Shown here: positions 1-13,195 of the stretch, in pieces
Layout: every line of letters starts with the position of its first letter
Numbering within the stretch: the first letter of the stretch is position 1
Source of the DNA: Cephalotrichum gorgonifer
Taxonomy: Eukaryota > Ascomycota > Sordariomycetes > Microascales > Microascaceae
DNA length: 46,198 nucleotides
Direction: 5' to 3'
Assembly: GCA_900312665.1 (NCBI GenBank)
Contig: ONZQ02000026.1
Coordinates: forward strand, 1 to 46,198
Program-made: the position numbers and the translations under genes
Notes under the pieces: generated by a model
The model's database searches: none
What the model was told of the DNA's origin: nothing
What the model saw: the letters and a program-made list of their open reading frames with translations, nothing else

Positions 1-3000
1 GATTATATCTATAAGTAGTATAACAGCTAACTATATATTCTCTATTCTGCCTATAATAGTTTATTATTTAATTAAGTAGTAGGATAGCTATAGTATTAAG
101 ATAGTAAGATAATAGAATTTTATTTATAATATCAGATATTAGAGTAGTTATTTATAGCTTTAGTCTAAATTGATTTCTTTTTATTTTTATATTTAAATAT
201 TTCAAGATACTGATCTATATTTACTTTATAGCTTTATCACCCTATTTTCACTTTATAATATTATACTGTTCTCTTAGTCTATTATTAATATCAATCAGCC
301 TATACTCAGACTTATAGATATCTAAGGCCTTTATATCTACCAAGAGGCTGACTAGCTCCTATATCAGTTCCTTATAACTACTCTATCAGACTAGAGCTTC
401 TCAGGCCTAGCCTCTTCCTTACTGCTTACTCTAGATATAAAGGATCTCTTCTACTATCTATTCCTCTTCTCCCTTATCATTCTATAATAGTATAGATTAG
501 GAATCTATAGTAACTTAGCCTAGCAGTAGATCATTGTTAGCTTACTATAAGAGATCAATATAAAAGTGATTCTCTATATCTAAGAGGATATCGAGCTCAA
601 TATTATAGCTTCCTAATATCTTAGTAACTTGATATTTCTGATATAGCTAGTCAAGCTTCTTTAATAGATAAGATAAATAATAGTTAAAGATATTAAGCTA
701 TACTAGATCTCCAATCTTATAGTATTTAGTAGAGGCCTACTGCTTATTAGCTATCTCTTTATTCTTTATCTAGGCTATCACTATTACAGTTTAGATAAAC
801 TATATAGCTTCCTTAAGATAATATATCAGTTTATTTATATTGACCTCCTTCCAGTTATATTTCCTATCTTCAATCTCTTTAATTTATATAGAGCTAGTAT
901 AATAACTATACTTAAGGAAGAATAGACTTAGCTTAATAGAGATACTCTTATAGCTATTTAATATTAACTATATTATAGATAAAAGTCTATCTTAGTTATC
1001 CTGGATATAGTTGATAAAGATATATAGATATCTCTAGACTTCCTGATTAATCTACTCTAGCTCTCTATCAGTCTAAGGATAGTATACTATACTCAAGAGC
1101 TACTTAATATCTATAAGATAGCAGAGCCTCTTCTAGAATTTACTGATCCAGTTGATCTCTTGATCACTAATAATAGTTCTAGGGAATCTATAGAACTATA
1201 TATAGTAGTAGAGGAAGTACTCTATATATACTTCTACTTTACTACTAGCTATTATTTTAAGTATTATCGATTTAGTCAACCAGTTATAGATTATAAGGAG
1301 ATTTATAGCTTTCTTACTGCCTGTAGATAGAAGCTCTACTATAAAGTCTATAGCTATATTACTATATATATATTCTAGTATCAGGAGGGGCTTAAGGAGC
1401 CCTTACTTTACTCTTCTCTAGATAGTAGCTCTATTATATTTATTATAGTTCTTTATAAATTTCCAGATATCCTAAATATAGCTCAGCTAGAAGAAGCTAT
1501 AATCTACTAGCTAGATAGTAATATCCTGGTCTGGGTAGCTATCTATCTATAAATTATAGAGGGCTTATATTAATCTATCTTACAGTATACTTACAGCTTA
1601 TTTCCCAGATATCCAGAGATACCTCTGATATATTATCCTATCTAAGATATCGATCCTATATTCTGAGATCTACATCTTCAAGCCTATCGATAGTAGGAAG
1701 CAGTATATACCTTGCTAGATCATTATCTATATAGTCTGGAATTCTTTATCATTTATAGCTACCTTATTCTAAAGAGTCTGTAGTTCAGGCTGTACTTTAA
1801 ATATCTAGGGTATCAGTAAGATAGTAGTATTAGTACTGCTTAGTACTTATAGTTTAAATTAATAAATATCTATAACTATATATTCTAGGAGAAACTATTG
1901 ATAGTATCTTTATTTATATTTATCTGAGCTATCTTCAGATATATCTTACTTACAGTAAGATAGTATATTAGCTACTATATTAAGTTTCCCCTTCTAATAT
2001 CTGATCTGGAAACTTATAAGATATAATCTTATCGATCTAGTAGCTTTACTACTCTATAAGCATCTTCTTAATTATAAAGTACTTAAGATTTTTATAGTTA
2101 TATATTACTATAAAAGAGCTATAGCTATATAGCTCTACTCTCTAGACTTTCAAGCAGCTGATAATCACTAGTATCTCCTTATTATAGATTAGATAGTTAT
2201 ACTCTATAGTAATAAGTTACTGTAAGTAATAAGTAATTACTCTATATATTCTATTCTTATCTTCCTATAAGAGAGTCCCCCTAAGAGCAAATCTAGAGTA
2301 GTCAGTCTCTAGTTAAGTTATTCAGTTATAGTCCTATTATTATAGAAAGGGGGCCTCAGTAAAGTAGTATTTTAGCTCCTCAAAGGCCACTTATTCTTCC
2401 TATCTCCAGTAGAAGAGGATATTTTTCCTAGTCAGTATTATTAAGGTATAGATAATCTTAGCAAAGTCCAGGATAAAAATCTAATAGTAATTAGTAAATC
2501 CGAGGAAACTTTATATTCTGATAGCAGAGAGAGGCCTCAATTACTTATAGATAGCTTACAGCTTATCTAGATTATATAATATCCCTTCCCTAGTAGTTAT
2601 AATAAACCCTAGATATTTGATTATCTTGATATCAAACTTACATTTTACAGGGTCTAAGTAGAGATCTATCTACTCAAGGCTTACTAGTATATAGCAGATC
2701 TATACTATATATTCTCAGTATAAGCTATCTATATAAATCAGGACATCATCTAGATAGACTATTATCTATTCCCTGAACTTACTGATCATATTATTGATAT
2801 AGTACTGGAATATAGCAGAGATACTATTAAATCTGAAGAAGTAGACTATCTATTTAAAAGATCTAAACTATATCTGGAAAGCTATCTTATATTTATAGCT
2901 CTTTACTATCCTCAACTTATAGAAAGTAGTAATTATATTAAGCTTAGTAAACTATTTTATCTTCAATAAGCTATATAGAATCTCTGAGATCAGTAGGAGA

Positions 3001-5472
3001 GGATAGTGATCTTGCTTTATTATTATATTGAGAGCCCTATAGTTACAGTAGAGCCAGAATCTGCTATCAGGCTTCTTTATAAATAATATAGATATTATAG
3101 CTATTAAGCTGCTAATATAGATAAATCCTCAGTTGACCAAGTCTATAATTATCTTCTGGAGGACTAGGAGTTCTTTATAGGATATATTATAGAGGGATCT
3201 CTACAGGAGAGATACTTTATTATTATCACTATCTCATATCAGATTCACTTTATAATCACTGCCAGGATAGTATAGAGATAACTTCTTAGCCTCCTCCTTT
3301 AAGAATAGCTTTAGGAATTCTTTTAAAAATTCTTATAGGACAGTAGCAATAGGATCTCTACTTAGCTTCTACTATAGAGCTTTATCGATATCTGCTAAGC
3401 TAATAGCTTATACCCAGCTTACAGTATTAGTATAATCTCCTCTCAGCCTCCTCAGCCTCTTGATTTCTATACTGAATACTGATCTGATAATAAGATAGAT
3501 AATTCAGATCTCTTAGATCCAGGATGACTCTTCCTGGCTACTAAATTACAGCTTGACCCCCCTATATCAGTAGAGAAATCGCTACTCCTTTACTAAGTAT
3601 ATTATATTATTCTACTTACATTATAGTTTCCTTAAGAAGAGATCTTCTCTAAGGCCTGATACTATATAGATATAGATATCTTTGAGGAAGCTATTTATAT
3701 TATTTAAGAACTTAGTAATATCAATAGCCTCTGCTATCTTATTATCTTCTATATAGCTGTAGAGGAGCTACTTCTTCTGATTGACTAATAGTAGCTTGAA
3801 CTTCTTAAAGAGAGATTTGCTGATCACTATATAGTAATTATAGCTAATATCAATAAATATATTTATAAGTCTATTATTAACTCTAATCTATACTAGTACT
3901 AGATTACTGCTTATTTATAACTTGAATATTTCCTATCCTTCCAAGTCTACTTATTCTAGCCTCAATATCTGATTTTATATTGAAGCTATTCTTTTTCTGA
4001 TAATAAATTATCTTCTTTACTCTCTCCTTATAATTTCTCCTCTTTATCCTTACTATATTCATACCCCCTTTATATATAGATAGTACAGGGGATATAAGGC
4101 TAGCAGTAGTATACTATAAGATACCTCACCTCCTGGCAGTTATAATATCACTAGATCTCAGACTTCAGTCAGTACTTGATATTGATATTATCACAGCTCT
4201 TTCCCTTACCCAGCTTATTTATTCCTGATATAGGTATATCGCCCTTATCATCTTAAGCTTACAGATATCTCTTAGATTATTTAGTATAATAATACTGATT
4301 CTTTATAAGGCCTTCAAATCTACTAGAGACTTCCTGGGCTCTGAGGCTCTAAACCTTATACTTGAGGGATATCTGTACTAAGATAAGCTAGCATCATAGC
4401 TATATATTCAGTACACCCTCGAGAAATATAATCTTTATACTATCAGCCCAAGTATCACCTCCTATCTAGGCAAAGGTCTACTTGAACTAGAGGAGAAAGT
4501 ATATAAATAATTGATCTTCTCTTTATCATAGTATCCTCAGTATAGCTACAGTACAGACAGCGATATTAGGATCATAGTATACTGAATCAAGATACTCTAT
4601 AAACTTTATAAGATTATAGTCTCTATTATAGTTACCAGCTTTATAGAAGATCTCAGTAACTTTCCTGAATATAGTATCCAAGTAGCTGCCTATCAGATAC
4701 CACTGCTTATATACTATAGGGTAGAGGTATATATTGAGGGATAGTTTATCATATATCTGCTACTACTAAGTTAGATATTTATTATATTTTCCAGAGAACT
4801 TTGATAGGCTTGGGAGGGGTCTTGTTTATAGTAGGATCGATACTAAGTCCGGTATTAGGGCTGGCAGGGGTATAGTAATAGCTTCTACAAGGGGGACAGG
4901 CAGGAGCAGGGTGCTTGCTGCTTGAAGGAGGTGATATAGCTCAGTGATCTGGATCTGTAGGGGCTATATAGAGGTATTAATCCCTTCCTGGATCTAGAAT
5001 TGTACCCACACCTCTTATATCCGGGTAGGCCTGTTTTCGTCTATAGCTTGCTACTATATCGATGCTTCTTAGTTGATAGATCTTGAGATATATTACAGCT
5101 TAGCTAAGAGTTTGTTCAATAGTTGAGGCTGAAAGTATATATTATCTTAAGATAGGGGGAAAGAAGAAAGAGGAAGGTGCTGCCTAGCTGCTAGGGAGCA
5201 GCTAGGTATAGGTTAGTATAGGGCCTGTGCGCTCATGCTTTGAGTGGATATCTGTTTCAGTTAGGTATCTGGCAGATGGCACCAGATGCTATATACTGAT
5301 AACATTCAATAGGTTTTTTGCCTGTAACAATTAATATATAAATAATATAAAAATAATTTTCTATATTATATTATATAGTTAGTATTATTTATATTTATAA
5401 TATTTTAATAGTTAAGAAAATTATAGTGTTTACTAGTAATTCTTTAATATATAGAAAGAAATATTTTAACAG
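1..5472 (-). mobile_element. RIP-degraded Ty3/gypsy LTR retroelement, internal region
   Basis: The stretch is extremely rich in TpA and has no long open frame, as expected after repeat-induced point mutation. Reading the minus strand, decayed polyprotein blocks are still recognisable in gypsy order. Around 2731-2840 the reverse transcriptase core reads as a weathered ATFQ..I block followed by YLDDVLIY, the catalytic YxDD motif. Around 1948-1983 a form of the NxVADxLSR motif that ends RNase H appears (N-I-V-A-N-I-L-S). Around 611-742 the integrase C-terminal GPY/F module is visible, with KIGDLV, LNI, KKLD and a YQKYQVTKILG tail. The gag end lies near 4.8-5.3 kb and is less mutated than the pol part. 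The order RT, RNase H, integrase with coordinates falling shows minus-strand orientation and Ty3/gypsy rather than Ty1/copia type. The 3' LTR would lie left of the window. No functional product is possible. Confidence 0.85.
5323..5472 (-). repeat. Candidate 5' LTR of the gypsy relic
   Basis: On the minus strand this AT-rich 150-bp block begins TGTTAAAATATTTC and ends ATTGTTACA, so it has TG...CA ends with an imperfect inverted terminal repeat. It sits just upstream of the gag-side leader of the element at 1-5300. It is short for a fungal LTR, and the partner LTR is not in the window, so the limits are inference. Confidence 0.35.
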
Positions 5473-8084
5473 GGGTATCTAGCTATCAATATAATTAATT
5501 AATAAAATCTTAAAGTTAAATTAGATTTTTATTTATATAAATTATAATATATAATAATTAGATAATGAATTTTTAATTTATATAATTTATTATATAATTT
5601 AGAAGTAGTAGTATTTTGGTGTATCTTGGTGTAAATTGAGTGCCGATATGTGGGTGTGCCGATATGGGGGTGGGCTACGTTAGATCCCTTGTCTTCTAGA
5701 GAGAGTACGTCGGAGCTGCTACGGCTACCTTCGATTTTATGGAACCGCCAGTGGCACGTGTAAGAAGGGTCTGAGCACTATTGCAAGGCCCCAAAACGCT
5801 AGTACGTTAGAAGGATGTATCAACTTAAGCGAGGTGTCGCAAACCCCTGTAAAATTAGGCTTGCCAGCTGACAGGAGAATTGCTCCTGTACATGCATCTC
5901 ACGTATATAAGGGATGCACTTATTCCACCTAGTTATCATGAATATGAAGGACAAGGTGGTCCCGTATTCCCACAGCACGGCAGGACAACTAAATCCAATA
6001 CCAGCATCTGCCCAGGCCGAGAGGGGTTTGGCTGCTGGTTTCTTTCCGCTCCCTGCTTCGCATGAACACATTCGTCCATACCTATATGTGCCCTTAATGT
6101 TTATCTCAGGGAGCTCCATATCTACAAAGGGTAAAAAGAAAAAGAGGCAGCCCCTCCGCAATATTGACGTAGCCAAAGGCCTTACAGAATCAACAGGCAC
6201 AAGGACGCATCATAGTGATGCGTTATCCACGACTGAATTGGCCTTAGGTAGTTCCCACCTACCGCCTTGCGGACTGGCAGCATCGGTATCTTAGTATACA
6301 AGAAAACTTTATTGTCGAAACAAATGAATGCTGGTCCTATCACCGTCCTCGCAGTTATTAGACTACAGTGTGTGTGTGTGTTACTCCCGACGATGCCGAC
6401 TAGAGCGGCGAGTCGAATTGCAGTACTTTCGTGTGGTACATCACACGCGACACCGACCCACTTTGAATGATACCATCCTCGTACGAGTACTTGTATAGGA
6501 TAAGACTGGAAGCAAAAGGCGGGGAAAGGAGACGGTGGGTGGGGCGAGGTGGATGGGGCATGCGAGAGGAGTAAGCGCTATTACTGGGCAGGCCGTGATA
6601 GCGAGGGTGCCCTGTGAGCGTGACGAGGCGGGACCGGCGAGTATGCATTTTACCCCCAGCTAATCGTAGGCTGGGCCTTGGGATTGGTTGTATGTATGGG
6701 CGAATTAAGAGGTGGTCTCCAGAAGATGGAGTGGCTGAAGCGGAAAGAAGGTTGAACTCAACGAGTACGTGTAGCTGAAATGCTGGTCATCAAGTGCAAG
6801 GGATACCTTGATCTTCTCTCGTATTATAGCGCGGATATCACTTGATGAGCTGCTCCTTACCGCCGGCTTGCATTTCTTGGTATTATGTTGTATTTCGCGG
6901 TATGATCCTCAGCCAGGCTGCGTCTCTGATTAGCTGGGAGACACGGGGAATGGAGACACTGCCCCGATGAGCGGGGACAAGGGTGAGAGCGGCGATTTGC
7001 CTTGGCATAGACATAATCTCATAGAGTATAATGCTCCCTCCCGTACATCGGGACCCAGCAAGGTGACGGCACGGGCTGTGTCGACCATTGGTGGCCTTGT
7101 TGCGCACAGGTACAAGGATGGATTAGGGCTTGTGTGAGTGTTGCTGCGACGGGATAGTTATTTGAAATGACAGCGAGATAATATGGGGGTCTTCCCCAAG
7201 AGTGTGTTTACATCTCATACATTCGAGTACGTCGGCGGGGCGGGGTATCTCTAGGTTAGGAGGTAACCTAATCTTCCTCTATGGAGTACATGTAGAAATG
7301 AGCTATCAATCGATCCACTCTTATTCTTTCCGGATTGCGACGTCGGAGCAGATAGGATATTACCTATCGCCCAGATGCTTAGCAAGGACACTCTCGTATT
7401 GGCCTTGCTATGTTCACACGCAATGGCACTACAGGAGGCAGGGGGCCGATTTCACAGACCATCGAATCCCCACTTTGCTTCGTTACTGGTGCCTGGAGAA
7501 GATGTACAATACTGGTAAGCCAGCCTCTAGGAGACTTGCTCATCCATGCGCGAATAGGCAAAACATGGTTAGGTACAAATGTAGTTAGCTCAGATAAATT
7601 ATCGAACCAAAACGGGCACAAGCATAGGGGGTGCACGCGACTTGTTTAGGGAGCCTATCCTCCTCAAACTGCTTGTCACACTCCAATCTTATAGCCAATA
7701 CTTGTAAAAGGGGTGGTGGTATGACATCATTAGCACCATTTTGATACTTTCGTCTGCAAGATGTCTTATGCAATTACAAACCGGATTATGCTGTCGTATG
7801 TAATAGGGTTACTTTTACTTGGGCTGTCAACATCACTGTACACCATGTTTTGTGAGGTTCCAATACCAGGTTCCCGGTTTCTGCACAGGCGGCAAGCTCA
7901 CCAACATGGTGAGTGCCGACATCCAGCCAGACAAGTACAAATTGCTATTGCCACTAGTATAAATACGGGTCCATTGTAAACAACAGGTACAATGCTCAGA
8001 CTCAATCGCCCCGCAATACCTCCTTCCTAAGGCGGCTTAGCCTTCCCTGTCCTTAGTCGTTTTCGTAGTTTTCGTAGGATCGCT
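5473..8084. other. Gene-poor spacer next to the retroelement
   Basis: The first 170 bases remain AT-rich like the retroelement. A short direct repeat of GTGCCGATATG(T)GGG lies at about 5640-5668. From about 5700 base composition becomes ordinary. Only short overlapping frames on both strands are present, without recognisable domains or convincing splice-linked coding potential. I see no gene here. Confidence 0.5.
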
Positions 8085-8165
8085 TTATCAGACGAGCGAT
8101 AGGTTCGTCTTGTTTGGGAATGCGGGGGGATACCAAACATCGTAATGTACTCGTGTGTCTTATCA
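8085..8165 (+). promoter_or_regulatory. GATA-type boxes upstream of the permease
   Basis: TTATCA (TGATAA on the other strand) occurs at 8085-8090 and 8160-8165, and a GATAG lies between them near 8098. They are 150-230 bp before the permease start. HGATAR is the binding site of AreA-type nitrogen regulators, and paired sites upstream of an amino-acid or choline permease would fit nitrogen control. The motif is short, so this is suggestive only. Confidence 0.3.
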
Positions 8166-8315
8166 GAGGTGCATGTCCACTCCACCTCGTACTTTCTCTG
8201 GGCTTACTTCAAATCTCCCACTATTTAGTGAAGGCCACGCCGGGCCTCTCCACTGCCTCAGTTCCTTCCTCACACCCGTTAATCCTTCGAGAAAACTCTA
8301 CACGAGGTGTCCAAG

Positions 8316-9984
8316 ATGTCATTTGACGGTACCGCCGACATGAAGGGGCCCACTGCTGACGACGTCCAGCTGGCAGCGATGGGCCATGGCGCGTCATTCA
8401 AACGCCAATTCTCGAAATGGTCCATGCTGGGCCTCTCCTTTGCCATCCTAAACAGTTGGGCCGCCCTTGCTGCGGGTCTCCCATTCGCCCTACCATCTGG
8501 TGGTCCCGTGGCCGTCCTTTACGGCCTAGTTGCGGCGGGGATCTCCAGCTTGTGTCTCGCTGTGAGCATGGCTGAGTTTCTCTCCGCTTATCCAACTGCG
8601 GGAGGGCAGTATCACTGGGTTGCCGTCATCTCCCCGACGTACTTGAAGCGTGGGCTGTCTTGGGTTACGGGGTGGATCAGTCTCGCCGGGTGGCTTGCCC
8701 TTGTCGCCGTGAACTCTCTGATTCAGAGTCAGCTCATTTTCAGCATCGTCGGCTTGCTTCATCCGGATTACGAGAGCCAGACATGGCACCAGTTCCTTGG
8801 TAAAGTAAAATTCCTATCCGCTAGTACCAATTCCTAGCCACTAATACAAACAACGCAAAACAGTCTACCTCCTTGTCACGGCGATCGCCTGTCTCATCAA
8901 CATTTTTGGGTACCGCCTGCTGCCGCACTGTAACACTGTTGCCCTCGTGTGGAGTCTGGCTGGGTTTGTGGTTATTTCCATCACGGTCATTGCTACCGCG
9001 GCCCCTGACTACGCCACACCGGCCTACGTTTTCACGGAGTTTAAGAACACGACGGGGTGGCCGGATGGTGTTGCGTGGTTGCTTGGACTTCTCCAGAGCG
9101 GACTGGGGCTGACTGCCTTTGACGCTGTTGCCCATATGATTGAGGAGATCCCCTCACCCTCAACGGATGGCCCGAAAATCCTCATTTATAGCCAGTTCAT
9201 TGGTATATCGTCGGGTTTCTGCTTCCTTATTGTTCTCCTATTCGCCTCCGGCGGCGCCGAGAATGCGGATACCATTATAAGCAGTCCCGTTGGACCACTC
9301 CTGGAGATTTTCTACCTCGCCACTTCTCACAAAGTCGGCGCGGCGTGTCTGCTTGTGTTCCCTCTCATATGCTTCACGTTTGCCTGCTGGGCGGCGCTCA
9401 CGACGTCCTCGCGCATCACGTTTGCGTTCGCTAGAGTAAGATCACGCCTACTTCCTTCATAGAGGGGGAAAGTAACTAATTCTTGCAAATAGGATGGTGC
9501 CCTACCTATGTCGAGGTTGTGGTGGAAAGTCGACCAGAAGTTTGGAGTGCCAGTGAACGCTCTCTGTATCAACGTTGCGGTTGTCGTTGCATTCGGTTGC
9601 ATTTTCCTGGGCTCTACTGTGGCGTTCAATGCTATCACTGCCTCCGCCGTTGTCTCACTGGGTATGTCCTACGCCATCCCGATAGCGATCAACATGGCCC
9701 AGAGCCGCCGGGCGCTCCCCGAGCGAGTCTTTGAGCTACCAAACTGGTTGGGGTGGACCGTCAACAGCATCGGCTTGGGGTATACATGCTTGACTACTGT
9801 TCTGTTCCTTTTCCCGCCTGCGCTGCCGGTCACCGGCACATCTATGAACTACTGCGTGGTTGCGTTTGCCGTCGTCATCCTAATATCGGGGATACAATGG
9901 GTGGTGGACGGGAGGAAGAATTATGAGGGACCTAGGGTCACCATTGACTTGGACACTATGGAAGGTCGCCACGAGAGCGTTTGA
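8316..9984 (+). CDS. Amino-acid/choline/GABA permease (APC superfamily)
   Basis: Three exons, 8316-8799, 8864-9435 and 9493-9984, joined by GT-AG introns of 64 and 57 bp. The first intron has a CTAATAC branch site. The spliced protein is 515 residues. It begins MSFDG with a short soluble N-terminus and then about 12 hydrophobic segments, with the first around FAILNSWAALAAGLPFALPSGG. Family hallmarks are AEFLSAYPTAGGQYHWVA in the third segment region and FARDGALP at residues 350-357, formed across the second splice junction, which supports the intron model. These place it in the fungal choline (Hnm1) and GABA (Uga4) branch of plasma-membrane or vacuolar permeases. The exact substrate cannot be read from the sequence. 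The ATG at 8316 is the first in frame. The gene looks intact and converges with the AAA ATPase gene. Confidence 0.9.
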
Positions 9985-10203
9985 GAGGAGAGGTAAGAAG
10001 CATAAGCGCATTCATTCTTGTATTTAGCGAATAGCTCTGGACGAAACTCTTGAAACACTAAAACAACACAGAAAAAGGGCTGGAATTCATCACCCGCCCT
10101 AGCGCTCCTCCGAGAACGACCCACGGTGGCGCAACATTGGCTCCTGGATGGCGTTCTCCCGCGTCACTAAGTCCGGGTTAGCGGTTGTAATCAGCGGCTG
10201 GGA

Positions 10204-13195
10204 TCAGATAGACGAACTGTGCTTATCAAAACTCTGCGTCGTCATCTGCACCTTATCGAACAAGGCACGTCCCAATAGGGGTGCAGCGGGTGGCATCTGG
10301 CCACGGGCGCGGGCAGCAGCCGCCTGTTTGTTGTAGTCGTGCAGGGCAAGGGAAGAGGCGATCTGGAACGCACTTCGGATCTGCCGGCCATTCCAGCAGC
10401 CGGTGGAGCGTGCGAGATCGTCGTAGTGGCTTGCTGCGAAGCCTAGAACTTCACTTTCATTGATTACAATGGCGGGTTCGCCGGTCATCCTGTGGCGTTC
10501 GGATTCGATCTGCTTAAGCTTTGCGATGTTGAGGCGGAAGATGTCCCGTGTTTGGGCGCGGTCGAGGGGCGGGTAGTAGAGAGAGAGGTGGATACGGGAC
10601 TTGAATGCCTCGTCAATCGTCCCTACCCTATTAGTGGTGAGGAAGAGGAGACCGTTGTAGTACTCCAGCACGCGGAGGAAGACTGACACCAAAGCATTGC
10701 GCTTCATGTCAGACTTGGAACGCTGCGAGAGGAACACGTCTGCCTCATCCAAAAGTAGAACGCAGTTCCATCTGTTGCGTAGGGTCAGCTTCTGCGATGT
10801 GAGAATCAGGGGGTAGGGGAGGGGGCGTCGGACAAATGGGCAAGCCTGAAGACATTTTTCAGTGATGACTCGACATTCCCTGGCGTTAGGCCAAGGTCAC
10901 CACATGTAATAACAAAGAGCGGCTTGCGGTTCTCCATTGCCTGAATAAGTAATGGTTAGTTTCAGAAGTCATGATAACTAGGATGTTTCCAAGTATATAC
11001 GTACCACAGCTTCCTATAGTTAGGCGATATTAATGTTAGCGTCCAGCAACTTCGGAATGGAGCCAAGGAGATGATAGGGAGGGCCTTCAAACCGCAGTGG
11101 CTGTTTTCCCGACACCTGGTGAACCATGGAGCAAAACGACAAGCCCACGCCCTTTCCCCTGGATCAAATCCTGTGATGGGCCATCGGTTCCTACTTCGGC
11201 GTATCGCCGCTCAAGATCCTTCCTCTGGAAGTGAGACATGACCAGGCCGTTGACCACGTCCTTGTACTCCTCCTGGATTCGCAGGTTGTCAAACACACCC
11301 TTCTCCCTCCGGACGGGGTTGAGGAAGTTCAGGTCGATGGGCATAAACCGGCGTTCTCGCAGGGCATAAGCGAACATCCTCTTAGGTACTAAGACAAGGT
11401 CACTCTGAGTAAGGCTCAGGGCTTCGGGGTTTGTCTCAAACATGCGGGAACCCTTCACGCGGCATCGGAGGAAGACATCAGCCGCGAGGTTGTCTCGCCT
11501 TTGGCGGGCTTCCACCCCGTCGGTCTTTTGGATGAGCTCATTCTGGGTGTAGGCGAGTGTCTGGCGTGAACCATCGAACCAGTGTTGGATGGGTAGCTCG
11601 TCATCAGACACTTCGCAGCGGATGGACTTGTTCAGTGCCAGCTGGTGGAAGTTGGGCCTCCAGGTTGGCATGCTTTGGTAGGCCTCCGTGAGGTCTACGA
11701 TGACGTCGCTCTCGAGGAACTCGGGGTGCCGCATGCTGTCATACCTTTCGTCCTGCAGGATCTCATCATCGGGCTCGGTCGTCTCTGACGGTGGGTTCCT
11801 TGTCAGGGTCCAGGCGCTATATTGCTGGTGTCGGTTATCCAGGAAGTCCACAAACTTCTGTCCCTGTTCTCGCAGCTCTCCGAGGAGCTGTTGGTAGCCC
11901 TGCCGGTATCGAATAGGGTATACCTCCAGGCTGGTGATCTCACGCTCACCGACAAAGGACTCGATTTCGAACTTCCGGCGGACAGCACCGAACTTTGAGC
12001 CGTCATGGTCGACGTAGTAAGCCGAGATCTTGAACTTCGAATCGCTGTCATTTCCTTGAAGGTCGTCAGCAAAGAACTCCCACTTGGAAGATTGCGTCGT
12101 AGTCTCGGGCTCTGGAGCCTTGGTTCTGTAGATCCGCCAGACTTCGTGGTACCGGCCGCCGGTCTCGCCCGAGGATGGCATGTAGATAAGGTCTCCGGGA
12201 CGGTAGAGCGACCATAGCTGATCAAACTTCACTCTCTCGGCGCTGCTGTCGTCAAAGCGGGCGTGGAGAGGGATGATCTCGGTGTCGACGAAGTTGACGT
12301 AGCAGCGCATGTCTCGGAGGGCTTCAGGGCTATCCATGAGCGAGTCAAAGTCCTCACCGACCGCCGAGTCAACCGATACGAGAGACTCAGTGTCATCATC
12401 ATCGTCGCCCGCGTCGTTTTCCTGATCGCCGTTCTCTCCCGGCGCCTCAACGACCTCGGCGTCGTCACTGCTAGCGACGTCTACGACATCGGACTCTGGA
12501 GTCTCGACCTCCTCGAAGTCTGCCCACTTCTCTTCAAGGGTCGCCAGGATCTGCTTCATCTTGGGCTGGAAGTAGATGAGGGGCTTGAAGGGAGTCATGA
12601 AAGTCCTGGGAGAGGATCGTTGCTCCGTATCATTTAACAGCGACGTTAGGTGGCCGAGTACGGGCTGGGATTGAATCCTCACGCGCTGGATCTCCATATC
12701 GGATGAATTAAGAGCGTCGGTCCTCTTGTCTCGCCTGACTCGCTCGGACGTATCCGTCCCCTTTCGGCGCTCGGGGGTGTTATCTTGATTCATGAGCCAG
12801 CGCTGGCGGATCCGCTGAAGTTCCTCACGCCTTCGGTAGCCCTGCTCACGCCGGATCTGTCCCTTGATACTGGACCCACCGACAAGGACGTCGATGGCGT
12901 AGTCGGGCTCATCGATATCTTGGAAGCGGTTCTTGAAGTTCTCAAAGTTGACTTTGCGGACCTCGGGTATCTTGGGGCGCCACTTGGCCGCGATTCGGCC
13001 TTTTAGTGGTCAGCAGGCCGGTACAGAGTCGGTAGGTATTCTGCTTGACTAGGACTTACGGCGGTCCGCTAGGATTCTCTCGCGGCGCTCTTGCTCCTTC
13101 TGCGCGGCGAGGAACTCCGCATCCTTCTCAAGGTTGGTGCGGGGTCTAATGGTACGGCGAGTGGCCTTCCTGGCGGTTCCCTTTGTTCGAGCCAT
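10204..13195 (-). CDS. Large AAA-type ATPase with DUF7025 domain
   Basis: Five exons on the minus strand: 13195-13060, 12999-11093, 11013-11005, 10940-10834 and 10771-10204, giving 908 residues. The N-terminus is basic and charged (MARTKGTARKATRR), and an acidic run lies at about residues 205-265. A DUF7025-like block lies at about 283-400 (LWSLYRPGDLIYMP). The AAA core has Walker A GSPGVGKT at 671-678, Walker B VLLLDEAD at 724-731 and a sensor-1 TTNR followed by a SRIHLSLYY segment. The third exon is only 9 nt (codons for E-A-V). Without it the Walker A frame runs into a stop. With it the sequence reads TATAEAVAMENRKPLF, as in relatives. Related proteins occur in many copies in Pezizomycotina, and their substrates are mostly unknown. 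Intron lengths are 60, 79, 64 and 62 bp. Confidence 0.9.

Noticed and set aside
4081..4150. Possible gag zinc knuckle (C-x2-C-x4-H-x4-C) on the minus strand
   Set aside because: YNCQEV is suggestive, but spacing to the last Cys is one residue too long and His and first Cys are absent. Too decayed to claim.
5820..7773. Several overlapping frames of 60-128 codons on both strands
   Set aside because: They overlap each other on opposite strands, lack recognisable domains, and no splice pattern links them into a longer protein.
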